Below are positions 17,517 through 26,717 of a stretch of DNA of 64,000 nucleotides, one piece after another. The first letter of the stretch is position 1. Each line of letters begins with the position of its first letter. The DNA comes from Bifidobacterium rousetti (lineage in GTDB: Bacteria > Actinomycetota > Actinomycetes > Actinomycetales > Bifidobacteriaceae). The notes under the pieces were generated by a model. The model saw only the letters and a list, made by a program, of their open reading frames with translations. It was not told the DNA's origin and ran no database searches. Position numbers and translations under genes: made by a program. The stretch covers positions 225,617 to 289,616 of the forward strand of contig NZ_PEBH01000001.1 of the NCBI RefSeq assembly GCF_008698235.1, given 5' to 3'.

Positions 17517-17564
17517 ACGATGCGTACGACGATGCGTACGACGATGCACACGGCGATGCACACG
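17517..17564. repeat. Four tandem 12-bp repeats upstream of the ABC exporter
   Basis: The units are ACGATGCGTACG twice, then ACGATGCACACG and GCGATGCACACG. They lie about 155 bases before the ATPase start. They may be a regulator-binding array or a slippage product; nothing in the sequence decides. Confidence 0.7.
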
Positions 17565-17720
17565 ATCGGCGCGGACGTCGTCATCCGCAAGGATGAGACT
17601 TGGTTTCGTGGGATCGGACAATTCAACCCTGCGCACGATGGGGCGCGCGGGGCGAGACGCATAGCGTTGAACCAGACGTCGGGCGAACACGTCCGCAAAG
17701 ACACGTATGGAGCAACGCCA

Positions 17721-18731
17721 ATGAGCATCATGAACAACACCGATCCCGCCATCCAGGCGATCGACCTCGTCAAGGACTACGGCGAGGGGGAGAGCGTCGT
17801 GCACGCGTTGCGCGACGTGAACGTGAGTTTCGAACGCGGCAGGTTCACCGCGATCATGGGGCCTTCCGGCTCGGGCAAGTCCACGCTGATGCACACGCTC
17901 GCCGGCCTCGATTCGGCCACCGACGGGCACATCGTCTTCGAGGGGCGCGACCTGACCCGGATGAACGACAGGCAGCTCACGCTGCTGCGGCGCGATCGGA
18001 TCGGCTTCATCTTCCAGAGCTTCAACCTGCTGCCGATGTTCACCGCCGAGCAGAACATCCTCATGCCGTTGACGCTCGCCGGGGCCAAACCGGACCGACG
18101 CTGGTTCACGACCCTCGTCACCACGCTCGGCCTCGAACGCCGCCTCGGCCACAGGCCGGCCGAGCTGTCCGGAGGTCAGCAGCAGCGCGTCGCCATCGCC
18201 CGCGCCCTGATCACCAAGCCGAAGCTCGTGTTCGCCGACGAGCCGACGGGCAACCTCGACTCCGTCTCCAGCGCGGAGGTGCTCGGCTTCCTGCGCCGTT
18301 CGGTCGACGAGCTCGGACAGACCATCATCATGGTCACGCACGACGCGGTCGCCGCCTCCTACGCGGACCGCGCCATCGTGTTCGCCGACGGACGGATCGT
18401 GGCCGACGAGGCGCATCCCACCGCCGAACGCATGAACCAGCTGCTCATGGCCGAACGCGAGAGGGCCACGCGCGCCGCCGTCACCGGCACGTCCGCCGAC
18501 AGGCTCGCGCGTCTCGCGGGCGTCCGCAACGCGGCCGAACTGCCGGTCACCGACGACGTGCTGCCGCCGATGCCGCCGTCCCTGTCCCCGGCCGCATCCG
18601 CGATGCCCGGCGGCATGGCGGATGCCGGATGGACGAGTGGGAACGAGGACGCCACCGGCCGTGCCGGCCGCACCGGACGGGGAACGAGAAGCCGCCGTCG
18701 CGCCTCGTCCGGCGCGCGCCACGCACGCTGA
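17721..18731 (+). CDS. ABC transporter ATP-binding protein, MacB/LolD-like
   Basis: This ATPase partners the FtsX-type permease that follows. In 336 residues the Walker A is GPSGSGKST, followed by the Q-loop FIFQSFNLLP, signature LSGGQQQRVAIARAL, Walker B LVFADEPTGNLD and switch VTHDA. The motif order and DEPTGNLD are characteristic of the MacB/LolD/FtsE group of envelope exporters. The C-terminal ~100 residues, rich in Pro/Ser/Arg, are an extension beyond the usual ~230-residue domain. The ATG at 17721 has GGAG at correct spacing; another ATG at 17730 is possible. It is co-oriented with its permease 39 bases later. The two-component pair converging from the other side may regulate it. Confidence 0.88.
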   Translation: MSIMNNTDPAIQAIDLVKDYGEGESVVHALRDVNVSFERGRFTAIMGPSGSGKSTLMHTLAGLDSATDGHIVFEGRDLTRMNDRQLTLLRRDRIGFIFQSFNLLPMFTAEQNILMPLTLAGAKPDRRWFTTLVTTLGLERRLGHRPAELSGGQQQRVAIARALITKPKLVFADEPTGNLDSVSSAEVLGFLRRSVDELGQTIIMVTHDAVAASYADRAIVFADGRIVADEAHPTAERMNQLLMAERERATRAAVTGTSADRLARLAGVRNAAELPVTDDVLPPMPPSLSPAASAMPGGMADAGWTSGNEDATGRAGRTGRGTRSRRRASSGARHAR

Positions 18732-18770
18732 GTCACGGCAAAGACGTCCATCCGATCGAAAGGCCCAACC

Positions 18771-21473
18771 ATGCTTTCACTGACCATCAACCTCATGAGG
18801 AAAAGCGCGCGGATGCTCATCCCCGCGGGCATCGCCATCCTCATCGGCACCGCGTTCATCGCCTCCACGTTCCTGTTCTCCAACGCGATGACCGTGTCCC
18901 TGACCAAGCAGACCACCGCCCAGTTCGGCGGCGCCGACTACATGATCACCCCCAAGTCGCTCGACGAGCTCGACGGCAAGGCGCTCGACTACGCATACAC
19001 GCGCACCGTGAACGACTTCCACGTCGACCGGATGCGCGCCACCGAGGGCGTGGACGGCGTGCGCGTCGACGCCTCCGCCACCGTGACCGTCACCGACGGC
19101 GACCGGAACGTGAACGTGCAGGCCATCGCCGCACCGGACGGCAAGGGGCTGCTGCCGGTCAGGATCACGCACGGCGACCAACCGGCCGACAACCACGAGA
19201 TCGCCCTGCCGGAATCGGCGGCCAAGCAGCTCGGCGTGAAGGTCGGCGACACCGTGACGATCGACTCGCAGGCGGCGCACGCCATGCGGCAGGCCGCGGC
19301 GCTGTCGGCCGGAACCCAGACGGACGCTTCCACGACGGCGGCCGCCCCGGCCGACGGCGACACCGTGCGCGTGGTGGGACTCACCACGGATCCGGACGGC
19401 GCCTACCCGTTCTACGGCGGCGCCGCGGTCCTTCCCGGCGCCGATCTCGCCACGATGGCCGGCTCCACCGACTTCGGCTCGATGAACGTGACCGGCATCT
19501 ATCTCGACGTCGCCGGCACGTCGCCCGACACCGCGAAGGACACGATCGCCCGCGTGGAGAAGCTGCTGCCCAGGCATTACACGATCCAGTCACGCGCCGA
19601 CGCGGCCAACGCCTCGGTCAAGAGCATGAGCAGCGGCGGCACGGACATCACCACCACGTTCCTGCTGAGCTTCGGCGTGCTCGCGATGCTCGTCGCGGCG
19701 CTCGTCATCGCCAACACGTTCCAGGTGCTCGTCGCCCAGCGCCGACGCACCCTCGCCCTGCTGCGCACCATCGGCGCGCGCAAGGGACAGCTCTACGCCT
19801 CCGTGCTGTTTGAGGCCGCCATATTGGGTGTCATCGCATCCACTCTGGGCGTGCTGCTCGGCATCGGCCTCATGGCCGGGGTCAGCGCGTCTGGCCTCAT
19901 GAGGAACGCCGGAATCGACGGGGTGATCCTCAGCTGGCAGGTGTTCGTCGTGCCGATTCTTTTCGGCGTCGTGATGACCGTCATCGCATCGCTCGGTTCC
20001 GCGCGTTCGGCCACCGCGGTCACCCCGTTGGAGGCGCTGCGCCCGATCGAACTGACCGCCACCCGCCGTGCCGGCGTCGTACGCGCCGTGCTGTCCGCCC
20101 TCATGCTGGCGATCGGCCTGACCGGCTGCGGATTCGGCGCATGGCAGGTGCACGAGCTCAACGTCGGACACGATTCGCTGGCGAAGGACAGCTACGGACC
20201 GGTGCTGCTGGCAGCGATCGGCGGATGCGCGTTCGTGTTCCTCGCACTCGTCCTGTCCGCCACGTTCTGGCTGCCCGTGCTGATGCGCGGATTCGGCGCG
20301 CTCGTCTCGATGACCGGCCCGAGCGCGAAGGTCGCCCACGCCAACATCCAGAAGAACCCGCGTCGAGTCGCCGCCACCGGCGTGGCGCTCCTCATCGGCG
20401 TCACCCTCGTCTCCACTATCGCGACCGGCGCCGCCAGCGGCAAGCAGACCATGGCCGAGGCGATCGCCACACGCTACAGCGTCGACATGACCGCCACCGG
20501 AGCGGATATGACCGACGCGCAGATCGAGAAGGCGTCGTCCGCCAAGGGCGTGACCGCGTCCCTCGCGGCGCCCACCGCCGTGGCGAACGCGAAGACGTCC
20601 GACGGCAAGGACCTCACCGTGCTGCTTGTCGGAGTCAAGGACATCGACTTGCTGCGCAAGGTGATGCACGCCGACCTGAACGGCGTGGACCTCGGCGCGG
20701 ACGACGTGCTGATGCCCGCATACTCGGCCTCGGACGGCAGGAAACTCACGTTCGCGGCGAACGGGGGAGCCGCGCTCACCGTCGCCTCCGCCACCGGCGC
20801 CACGACGTCGGTCACGCTCACGCCGAGGCAGGCCGACTACCGCAGGGTCAGCGCCGACTATGGTGCCGTCGCGTTCATCGACGCGAACCGCTTCGGCGCC
20901 GGAGGGCTCGACGCCACCGGCCGCATCCTCATGCTGGCCGTGGGGGATCAGGGCAAGGACACGTCGCTGACCGAAACGTTCCAGGCTGTGCAGTCCGCGT
21001 TCTCCTCCAACCCCGGCGTCAGCGTGACCGGCCCCGTCGTCGAACGCGTGATGTGGGAGACCATCATCGACATGCTCATGTCGATGCTCGTGGGGCTCAT
21101 CGCCGTGGCCGTGCTCATCGCGCTTGTCGGCGTCGCGAACACGCTGTCGCTGTCCGTCATCGAACGCACCCGCGAATCCGCGACCCTGCGCGCCATCGGC
21201 ATGACCCGCGGCCAGCTCAAGCGCTCGCTCGCCGTCGAATCACTGCTGCTCTCGCTCGTCTCCGGCGTCTGCGGCGTCGTGCTCGGCACAGGATTCGGGT
21301 GGCTGGGTTCGTACATGGTGTTCAGCCTGTACGGGAAGGTGTCCTTCCCGCTCGAATGGAGCATGAACGGCGTCGTGCTCGCCGTGGCGGCCGTGGCCGC
21401 GCTGCTCGCCAGCGTCGCCCCCGCGCGCCGCGCGGTCAGGACCCCGCCGGTCGAGGCGCTGGCCGAAGCCTAG
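18771..21473 (+). CDS. ABC transporter permease, FtsX/MacB-like with two FtsX domains
   Basis: This is a 900-residue membrane protein. A first hydrophobic segment (about residues 15-38) is followed by a large extracytoplasmic domain (about 40-285). Three segments of the first FtsX domain follow (about 290-400), then a pair near 440 and 490. A second extracytoplasmic domain (about 540-750) and a second FtsX domain with SLSVIERTRESATLRAIGMTRGQL end at about 895. The duplicated FtsX layout is usual for Gram-positive peptide or lipid exporters. GAAAGG lies upstream of the ATG. With the preceding ATPase it forms a complete exporter; the substrate cannot be read from sequence. Confidence 0.87.
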   Translation: MLSLTINLMRKSARMLIPAGIAILIGTAFIASTFLFSNAMTVSLTKQTTAQFGGADYMITPKSLDELDGKALDYAYTRTVNDFHVDRMRATEGVDGVRVDASATVTVTDGDRNVNVQAIAAPDGKGLLPVRITHGDQPADNHEIALPESAAKQLGVKVGDTVTIDSQAAHAMRQAAALSAGTQTDASTTAAAPADGDTVRVVGLTTDPDGAYPFYGGAAVLPGADLATMAGSTDFGSMNVTGIYLDVAGTSPDTAKDTIARVEKLLPRHYTIQSRADAANASVKSMSSGGTDITTTFLLSFGVLAMLVAALVIANTFQVLVAQRRRTLALLRTIGARKGQLYASVLFEAAILGVIASTLGVLLGIGLMAGVSASGLMRNAGIDGVILSWQVFVVPILFGVVMTVIASLGSARSATAVTPLEALRPIELTATRRAGVVRAVLSALMLAIGLTGCGFGAWQVHELNVGHDSLAKDSYGPVLLAAIGGCAFVFLALVLSATFWLPVLMRGFGALVSMTGPSAKVAHANIQKNPRRVAATGVALLIGVTLVSTIATGAASGKQTMAEAIATRYSVDMTATGADMTDAQIEKASSAKGVTASLAAPTAVANAKTSDGKDLTVLLVGVKDIDLLRKVMHADLNGVDLGADDVLMPAYSASDGRKLTFAANGGAALTVASATGATTSVTLTPRQADYRRVSADYGAVAFIDANRFGAGGLDATGRILMLAVGDQGKDTSLTETFQAVQSAFSSNPGVSVTGPVVERVMWETIIDMLMSMLVGLIAVAVLIALVGVANTLSLSVIERTRESATLRAIGMTRGQLKRSLAVESLLLSLVSGVCGVVLGTGFGWLGSYMVFSLYGKVSFPLEWSMNGVVLAVAAVAALLASVAPARRAVRTPPVEALAEA

Positions 21474-21503
21474 ACCGGCAACGGCATCCGATACCACGCC
21501 AAA

Positions 21504-22421
21504 TCACACCAGACGGTTGTCATAGGCGAAGACCACCGCCTGCACCCGGTCGCGCGCGTGGATCTTGGACAGGATATGCGCCACATGCGTCTTCACGGTC
21601 GGCAGGCTGACGAACAGCTTGTCGGCGATCTCCTGATTGCTCAGCCCATGCGCGATCTCGACGAGCACCTCGCGCTCGCGGTCGGTGAGCAGGTCCAGTT
21701 CGGGGTCGGTGTAGAATCCCTGCGCCTCGGACAGGGCGGACGCCCGATCCGTGTCGAGAGGGGCGTTGGCCGGGGCCGGTCGTTCGCCGACGTGACCGGC
21801 GTGACCGATACGACCGGTGTGACCGATGATGTGATCGGCACGGTTCGTGACGGCCCCCGACGCGTCATGGCTTGCGACGCCGACAGCCGGGTTCCACGTG
21901 GGGGACCCGGCCGACGCGTATCCGTCCCTCACCATGTTCTCGATGAGCCGTCTCGTGGCGGAGGGGGCGATGATCGCGTTGCCTTGGAACACGGTGCGGA
22001 TCGAGGCGAGCAGCGTCTCCGGCTCCGTGTCCTTGAGCAGGAATCCGGAGGCGCCGGCCTCGATCGCCGCCATCACGTACTCGTCCAGATCGAACGTGGT
22101 GAGGATGATCACGCGTGTGGGATGCGGCGTTCGCGAGCCGTTCGCGGGCTCCGCGCCGGCGGCGTCCGGCCCCGTGGCCGTGGCCGCGTCGAGCGAGGTG
22201 ATCCGTCGCGTCGCCTCGATGCCGTCCATTCCTGGCATGCGCACGTCCATCAACATGACATCCGGACGAAGCCGTCCGGCCAGTTCCACGGCCTGATCGC
22301 CGTCCCCGGCCTGCCCGACCACATCCATGTCCGGCTGCGAGCCGATGACCATGGCGAACCCGGCGCGCACCAGCTCCTGATCGTCGGCGACAACCACTCG
22401 AATCCTGCTGTTCTCACTCAT
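21504..22421 (-). CDS. LuxR/NarL-family response regulator with long interdomain linker
   Basis: This is a 305-residue regulator. The receiver domain (about residues 5-155) contains VVVADDQELVRAGF, the phospho-acceptor Asp in VMLMDVRMPGMDG and the conserved Lys in GFLLKDTEPETLL. An insert rich in Ala/Gly lies at about 70-90. The C-terminal helix-turn-helix, LTDREREVLVEIAHGLSNQEIADKLFVSLPTVKTHV, is canonical. Between the domains lies an unusually long linker (about 165-235) with GHTGRIGHAGHVGERP. An upstream GTG at 22430 is an alternative to ATG 22421. It follows the tandem-module kinase by 46 bases and converges on the ABC exporter, its most likely target. Confidence 0.87.
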   Translation of the reverse strand: MSENSRIRVVVADDQELVRAGFAMVIGSQPDMDVVGQAGDGDQAVELAGRLRPDVMLMDVRMPGMDGIEATRRITSLDAATATGPDAAGAEPANGSRTPHPTRVIILTTFDLDEYVMAAIEAGASGFLLKDTEPETLLASIRTVFQGNAIIAPSATRRLIENMVRDGYASAGSPTWNPAVGVASHDASGAVTNRADHIIGHTGRIGHAGHVGERPAPANAPLDTDRASALSEAQGFYTDPELDLLTDREREVLVEIAHGLSNQEIADKLFVSLPTVKTHVAHILSKIHARDRVQAVVFAYDNRLV

Positions 22422-22467
22422 ACCGACCACCCTACCCGGTGCGTGGATACATACGATCGGGTACGGG

Positions 22468-24966
22468 TCAATCGGCAGTCCGGCCCCTCATTCCCAGCTG
22501 CTCGTCCAACGGCGCCGCGGGAGACAACGGCGCGGCATGCCGCTCCTGTTGCCCCGGTGCCGCGCGATCCTCGCTGAAGCCGGTCTCGCGCAACACCGTC
22601 AGCAGGCGGCGCATATGCGACAGCGCCTCGCGGCCCTGCGCCCCGATGCCGGCGAACGATGCGGCGATCCGTTCGGCGGACGGCTTCGGCGACCCGTCCA
22701 GCATGGCCAGTCCCTCGTCGGCCTTGGCGATCACCGCATCCAACGTGGACGCGACCTCCGAGCGCATCGCCGCGCCGATGCGCTCTCGCTCCATGTTCGC
22801 GGCGAGCACACGCTGGCGTTCCTCCTCGGCGCGCAACGCCTTCTCACGCTGACGCAGCACGAGCATGTCCGACCCGCTCGAACGGCGCCATGCCGCCATC
22901 GCCATCGAGGCAAGGCACAACAGCATCATCAACGCGCCGGCCGGCAGCGCGTCGCGCAACAGCCCCCACAGCCCCCATAGCGAATCCACGCCGGTGAATC
23001 CTGTGTACATCATTCCCACCAGCGGCCCCTCGCCACGACTGCCGGCCATGAGTCGCAGGCCGAGCAGCCACGAGTCCACGGCGGCCGCCACCAGCACCCA
23101 GCGCCATGCGGCATCACGGCCGTACAGCACCGCCGCATGGACCGACGCCAACGCGAACACGCAGACCAGGGGAATCGAGGACAGGCACAGCAGCACCATC
23201 GCGGACAGGACGGCCATGGCCAACGCGGCCGATTCGGGGAACCGCCGGCGCAACGCGAACGGCGTGAGCAGGACCGCGGTCAACGCCACCGCCATCATCC
23301 GCCTGACGGGTTCCGGCGCGAACGCGGCGTCGGCGAGACCAGACTCGTTGAAGGTCGCCGTATGCAGCATCCACGTCAGCACCGCAGCCGTCAGCACGTC
23401 CATGAACAGGTAATGCCTGCCGGTCCACCACGACAGGTACCCGATCCAGTTCGAACGGACCGCGTCGCCCACAGGCATGTCATCGTCGTCGGTCCGCGGC
23501 ACCGACGGGCGCGGTCGCCATGACATCCATCGGTTGAACGCCATGGACATGAGCACCGCGGGATCGAACCCTCCGGCCCGCCGCGGGGCGGGATCATGCG
23601 TCTCTCCCGCATCGGAAGCGTCGACGGCGTCGACGGCGGCTGATGCGGCCGGGAGGGCCGGGCGCAGCGGAATCGTCGCCGAAACCGTGAACCCGCCCGA
23701 TTCCGCCGGGCCGGATTCCACATCGCCTCCCACCGCGGTGACGCGTTCACGCATGCCCAACAGCCCGTAGCCCGCGCGATGGCCGTCCGAGGAGGACCGC
23801 GCGCCGACGCCGTCGTCGTGGATGACGATCCGGAACGAGTCCGACCCCCACGTTTCGTCGATCGTCACCCGTGCGCCGGGCCCGGCGTGCTTGCGCACGT
23901 TGGACAATGACTCCTGCACGAGACGGAACACGGCGATGTCGGCGTCGGGGGAGAACCGTTCGGGACGGACGTCACCCTCCACGCGGCGGTCGACCGGCGG
24001 ATGGCCGCCGAACAGGTTCGGGATATGCGCATACCCCTCGTCCACGGGGCCGCCGAACACCTCGAACAGGCGGTGCATGTCACGTTGCGCGTGTGACGCC
24101 TCGCCGCGGATCGTCGTCATCGTGCGTTTCGCGACGCCGATGTCGTGCGTTCCCGCATACCGGCCCCCATCCGACTGGATGATGATCGTCGACAGGGTGT
24201 GGGCGACCACGTCGTGCATGTCCCGGGCGATGCGCGCACGCTCGGCCAACGCCGCGATGCGACGCTCCTCGTCCTCGCGCGCGGCGATCGATTCGTTGCG
24301 TTCGCGCATGGCGCGCAGGGTCGCCAGACGCGACCGGCGCCAGAAGGCCATGATGATCGCGCTGACGAGGCACACCGACATGGCGATCATCAGCAGACCC
24401 GCGTCGGTTCCGATGTCTTCGACGCAACCGTCGGAATCGCCGCCGAACACGCCGCTGGTCGACGACCGGCACGACGGCGGCCATACGGGCGTCAGATCCA
24501 GCCCCAGTGCGTCCGCGAGCGTCGCGCCACCGAACAACGGACCGAGATTGAACGCCAACGACCAGACGACGGACGCCACCGCGCCCATGATGAACGCGGC
24601 GACGATGAAACGCGGCGCATGACCGGGCGAGCCGTGCACCAGCACCGAATACAGCATCAGCAGCGCGTAGAAATCGCTGTAGGAGGTCGCCGGACCCAAC
24701 ACGAGATGGGCCGCGCACAACGCGACGAACAGCCACGCGGCCGCCTCCGGACGCCAGCGTCGCATCGCCAGGGGGATCACGGTGAGGGACGCCCACAGGT
24801 ACAGGACGTCGGTGCTGGTGGCGAACAGCAGGCCGGGCGTGGTCGACGTGTCCGTGCTGCCGGACAAGGGGAAGCACAACCCGGTCAACAGCGCCGCCAG
24901 CAGGATGTCCACCGCCAGCACATGCCCGCGGTTCCATTCGGCGAGCCGCTCCATCCATCCGTTCAT
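22468..24966 (-). CDS. Large sensor histidine kinase with an intact and a degenerate kinase module
   Basis: At 832 residues this is roughly twice the usual size for the family. Module one has several membrane segments (about residues 15-225), a phospho-acceptor region RARIARDMHDVVAHTL near 249, N-box QESLSNVRKHA near 355 and G-box GYGLLGMRERV near 395. After a linker, module two repeats the plan: a second membrane region (about 505-695) and RERIGAAMRSEVASTL near 728, which aligns with the first phospho-acceptor region but has Arg where His is expected. The protein then ends without an ATPase domain. The second half is therefore a pseudo-kinase sensor or dimerisation unit. No clear ribosome site is present, but TAGCCT lies eight bases before the ATG. 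Confidence 0.85.
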   Translation of the reverse strand: MNGWMERLAEWNRGHVLAVDILLAALLTGLCFPLSGSTDTSTTPGLLFATSTDVLYLWASLTVIPLAMRRWRPEAAAWLFVALCAAHLVLGPATSYSDFYALLMLYSVLVHGSPGHAPRFIVAAFIMGAVASVVWSLAFNLGPLFGGATLADALGLDLTPVWPPSCRSSTSGVFGGDSDGCVEDIGTDAGLLMIAMSVCLVSAIIMAFWRRSRLATLRAMRERNESIAAREDEERRIAALAERARIARDMHDVVAHTLSTIIIQSDGGRYAGTHDIGVAKRTMTTIRGEASHAQRDMHRLFEVFGGPVDEGYAHIPNLFGGHPPVDRRVEGDVRPERFSPDADIAVFRLVQESLSNVRKHAGPGARVTIDETWGSDSFRIVIHDDGVGARSSSDGHRAGYGLLGMRERVTAVGGDVESGPAESGGFTVSATIPLRPALPAASAAVDAVDASDAGETHDPAPRRAGGFDPAVLMSMAFNRWMSWRPRPSVPRTDDDDMPVGDAVRSNWIGYLSWWTGRHYLFMDVLTAAVLTWMLHTATFNESGLADAAFAPEPVRRMMAVALTAVLLTPFALRRRFPESAALAMAVLSAMVLLCLSSIPLVCVFALASVHAAVLYGRDAAWRWVLVAAAVDSWLLGLRLMAGSRGEGPLVGMMYTGFTGVDSLWGLWGLLRDALPAGALMMLLCLASMAMAAWRRSSGSDMLVLRQREKALRAEEERQRVLAANMERERIGAAMRSEVASTLDAVIAKADEGLAMLDGSPKPSAERIAASFAGIGAQGREALSHMRRLLTVLRETGFSEDRAAPGQQERHAAPLSPAAPLDEQLGMRGRTAD

Positions 24967-25114
24967 GACATCCAAGGCTAGTGCGTGCGCCGGCCGTCGC
25001 CCATCATGCCATGGGATGAGATGCCCGCGAACCGTCAAGGGGCGGGTAGAGTTGACCTGTACGCGAACGCACGCGCCTGACTCGGGCGCGGTCGGCCGAA
25101 CGGAGGGAAGGCGC

Positions 25115-26650
25115 ATGACGCTGCTCAACGAATACTACGTCCCGGGACTGCACATCGAGGACCGCTCCATCGACGTGCCGCTCGACTGGACCGGACACGA
25201 GCCGGGGCACGGCTTCGACGGCGAGTCGATCAAACTGTTCTACCGGGTGGTCACCACGCCCGAGCACGTGCACGACGACCTGCCGCTGCTCGTCTTCCTC
25301 CAGGGAGGTCCCGGCGGGGCCGGACCGCGACTGCTCAGCCCGCAATCCGACGGATGGATCGAGGAGGCGACGAAGCACTTCCGTGTGATCCTGCCCGACC
25401 AGCGCGGAACGGGCCGCTCCAACCGCATCGACACGCATACGATGGCGCGCATCGCCGCGGTGCACGCCGACGACACGATCGGCGGGGTGTCCGGCGCGTC
25501 CGCCGCCGCCCGGGCGCAGGCCGACTATCTCAAACTGTTCCTCGCGGATTCGATCGTGCGCGACTTCGAGCACCTGCGCCGCACCGAGTTCGGTGGCCGC
25601 AAGTGGGTGACGATGGGGCAGAGCTACGGCGGCTTCCTCACGCTCACCTACCTGTCGCTGTTCCCCGAAGGGGTCAACGCCAGCTTCACCACCGGCGGCA
25701 TCCCGCATGTGCCCGCGGACGCCACCGAGGTGTACGAGCACACGTTCCCGCGCATGGCGAGGAAGACCCGGCAGTTCTACGAACGCTACCCGCAGGACGT
25801 CGAGCGAGTCGCCGCGCTGGCCGACATGCTGCCGACCGCCGCCGAAGTGAATGGGTTCGTCGGCACGCTGACCGACACCGTACTGGAGCCGATGGATCTG
25901 GGCGCTGGCGCCATCGAACACCGTCTCGGCGTGATCGCCGGCATGGCCGCGCACGGGTTCCCGCTCATGGCCAACGGGGACCCGCTCACCGTCGAACGCC
26001 TGCAGTGCCTCGGTTCGGACTTCGGCATGAAACCCAGTTTCGAGCGCGTCCATTGGATCCTCGACGACGCGTTCGCCGGTGCGGACGGGTCGGTGCCCTC
26101 CCTCGATGCCGGTCCGTCCGGCGCCGGTCCGCTGACCGACCTGAGCGACGAGTTCCTCGCCAAGGTCATGAACGCCACGTCGTCGCGTCCGCTCTACTGG
26201 CCGCTGCAGGAGTTCATCTACGCCAACGGCGAGCTGGACGAGCCGATCCGCTGGGCCGCGCAGCGCGTGCGCGACCGCCACCCCGAGTTCGACACGGGGG
26301 AGCGCCCCCTCAACTTCATCGGCGAGGCGATGTTCCCGTGGATGTTCGAGCAGGAGGCGGCGCTGCGCCCGTTCAGGGCCGCCATGGACGTGCTCATGGA
26401 GGACACCCGCTTCGGCGTCATCTACGACGAGGAGCGGCTCGCGAGCAACGAGGTGCCGCTGCAGGCGGCCGTCTACTTCGACGACATGTACGTCGACTCG
26501 GGGATGCAGCTCGACACGCTGAGCCGCGTCGGCAACAGCCACTACTGGGTGACCAACGAGTTCGAGCACGACGGCCTGCACGGCTCCGTGGTGTTCGGCC
26601 ACCTGTGGCGTGAGGCGCTCGACAGGGGCGATCTGGAGTCGATCTTCTAG
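25115..26650 (+). CDS. Proline iminopeptidase-like alpha/beta hydrolase (peptidase S33)
   Basis: This is a cytoplasmic peptidase that removes N-terminal proline, or a relative acting on other small peptides. It has 511 residues. LLVFLQGGPGGAGPR is the oxyanion-hole motif and VILPDQRGTGRS is the typical S33 block. The nucleophile elbow is MGQSYGGFLTLTYL near residue 170, and a C-terminal NEFEHDGLHGS provides the likely catalytic His. The large cap domain between the elbow and C-terminus accounts for the length, similar to actinobacterial S33 enzymes. GGAGGGAAGG precedes the ATG at 25115. It diverges from the tandem-module kinase gene. Confidence 0.87.
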   Translation: MTLLNEYYVPGLHIEDRSIDVPLDWTGHEPGHGFDGESIKLFYRVVTTPEHVHDDLPLLVFLQGGPGGAGPRLLSPQSDGWIEEATKHFRVILPDQRGTGRSNRIDTHTMARIAAVHADDTIGGVSGASAAARAQADYLKLFLADSIVRDFEHLRRTEFGGRKWVTMGQSYGGFLTLTYLSLFPEGVNASFTTGGIPHVPADATEVYEHTFPRMARKTRQFYERYPQDVERVAALADMLPTAAEVNGFVGTLTDTVLEPMDLGAGAIEHRLGVIAGMAAHGFPLMANGDPLTVERLQCLGSDFGMKPSFERVHWILDDAFAGADGSVPSLDAGPSGAGPLTDLSDEFLAKVMNATSSRPLYWPLQEFIYANGELDEPIRWAAQRVRDRHPEFDTGERPLNFIGEAMFPWMFEQEAALRPFRAAMDVLMEDTRFGVIYDEERLASNEVPLQAAVYFDDMYVDSGMQLDTLSRVGNSHYWVTNEFEHDGLHGSVVFGHLWREALDRGDLESIF

Positions 26651-26703
26651 GAATCATTCGAAGTCACTCGAAGTCATTCGGAATCACCATTCGGAATCAT
26701 TCG
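26651..26703. repeat. Five degenerate 10-bp tandem repeats between the peptidase gene and proC
   Basis: The units follow RARTCAYTCG: GAATCATTCG, AAGTCACTCG, AAGTCATTCG, a 13-base variant GAATCACCATTCG and GAATCATTCG. They begin right after the peptidase stop and run into the proC ribosome site, so they fill the proC leader. Their AT content contrasts with the flanking genes. Confidence 0.75.
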
Positions 26704-26717
26704 GAAAGGAAGCAATC

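Noticed and set aside
17517..17564. 12-bp repeats considered as a CRISPR array
   Set aside because: The units are contiguous without unique spacers, only four copies exist, and no cas genes are present.
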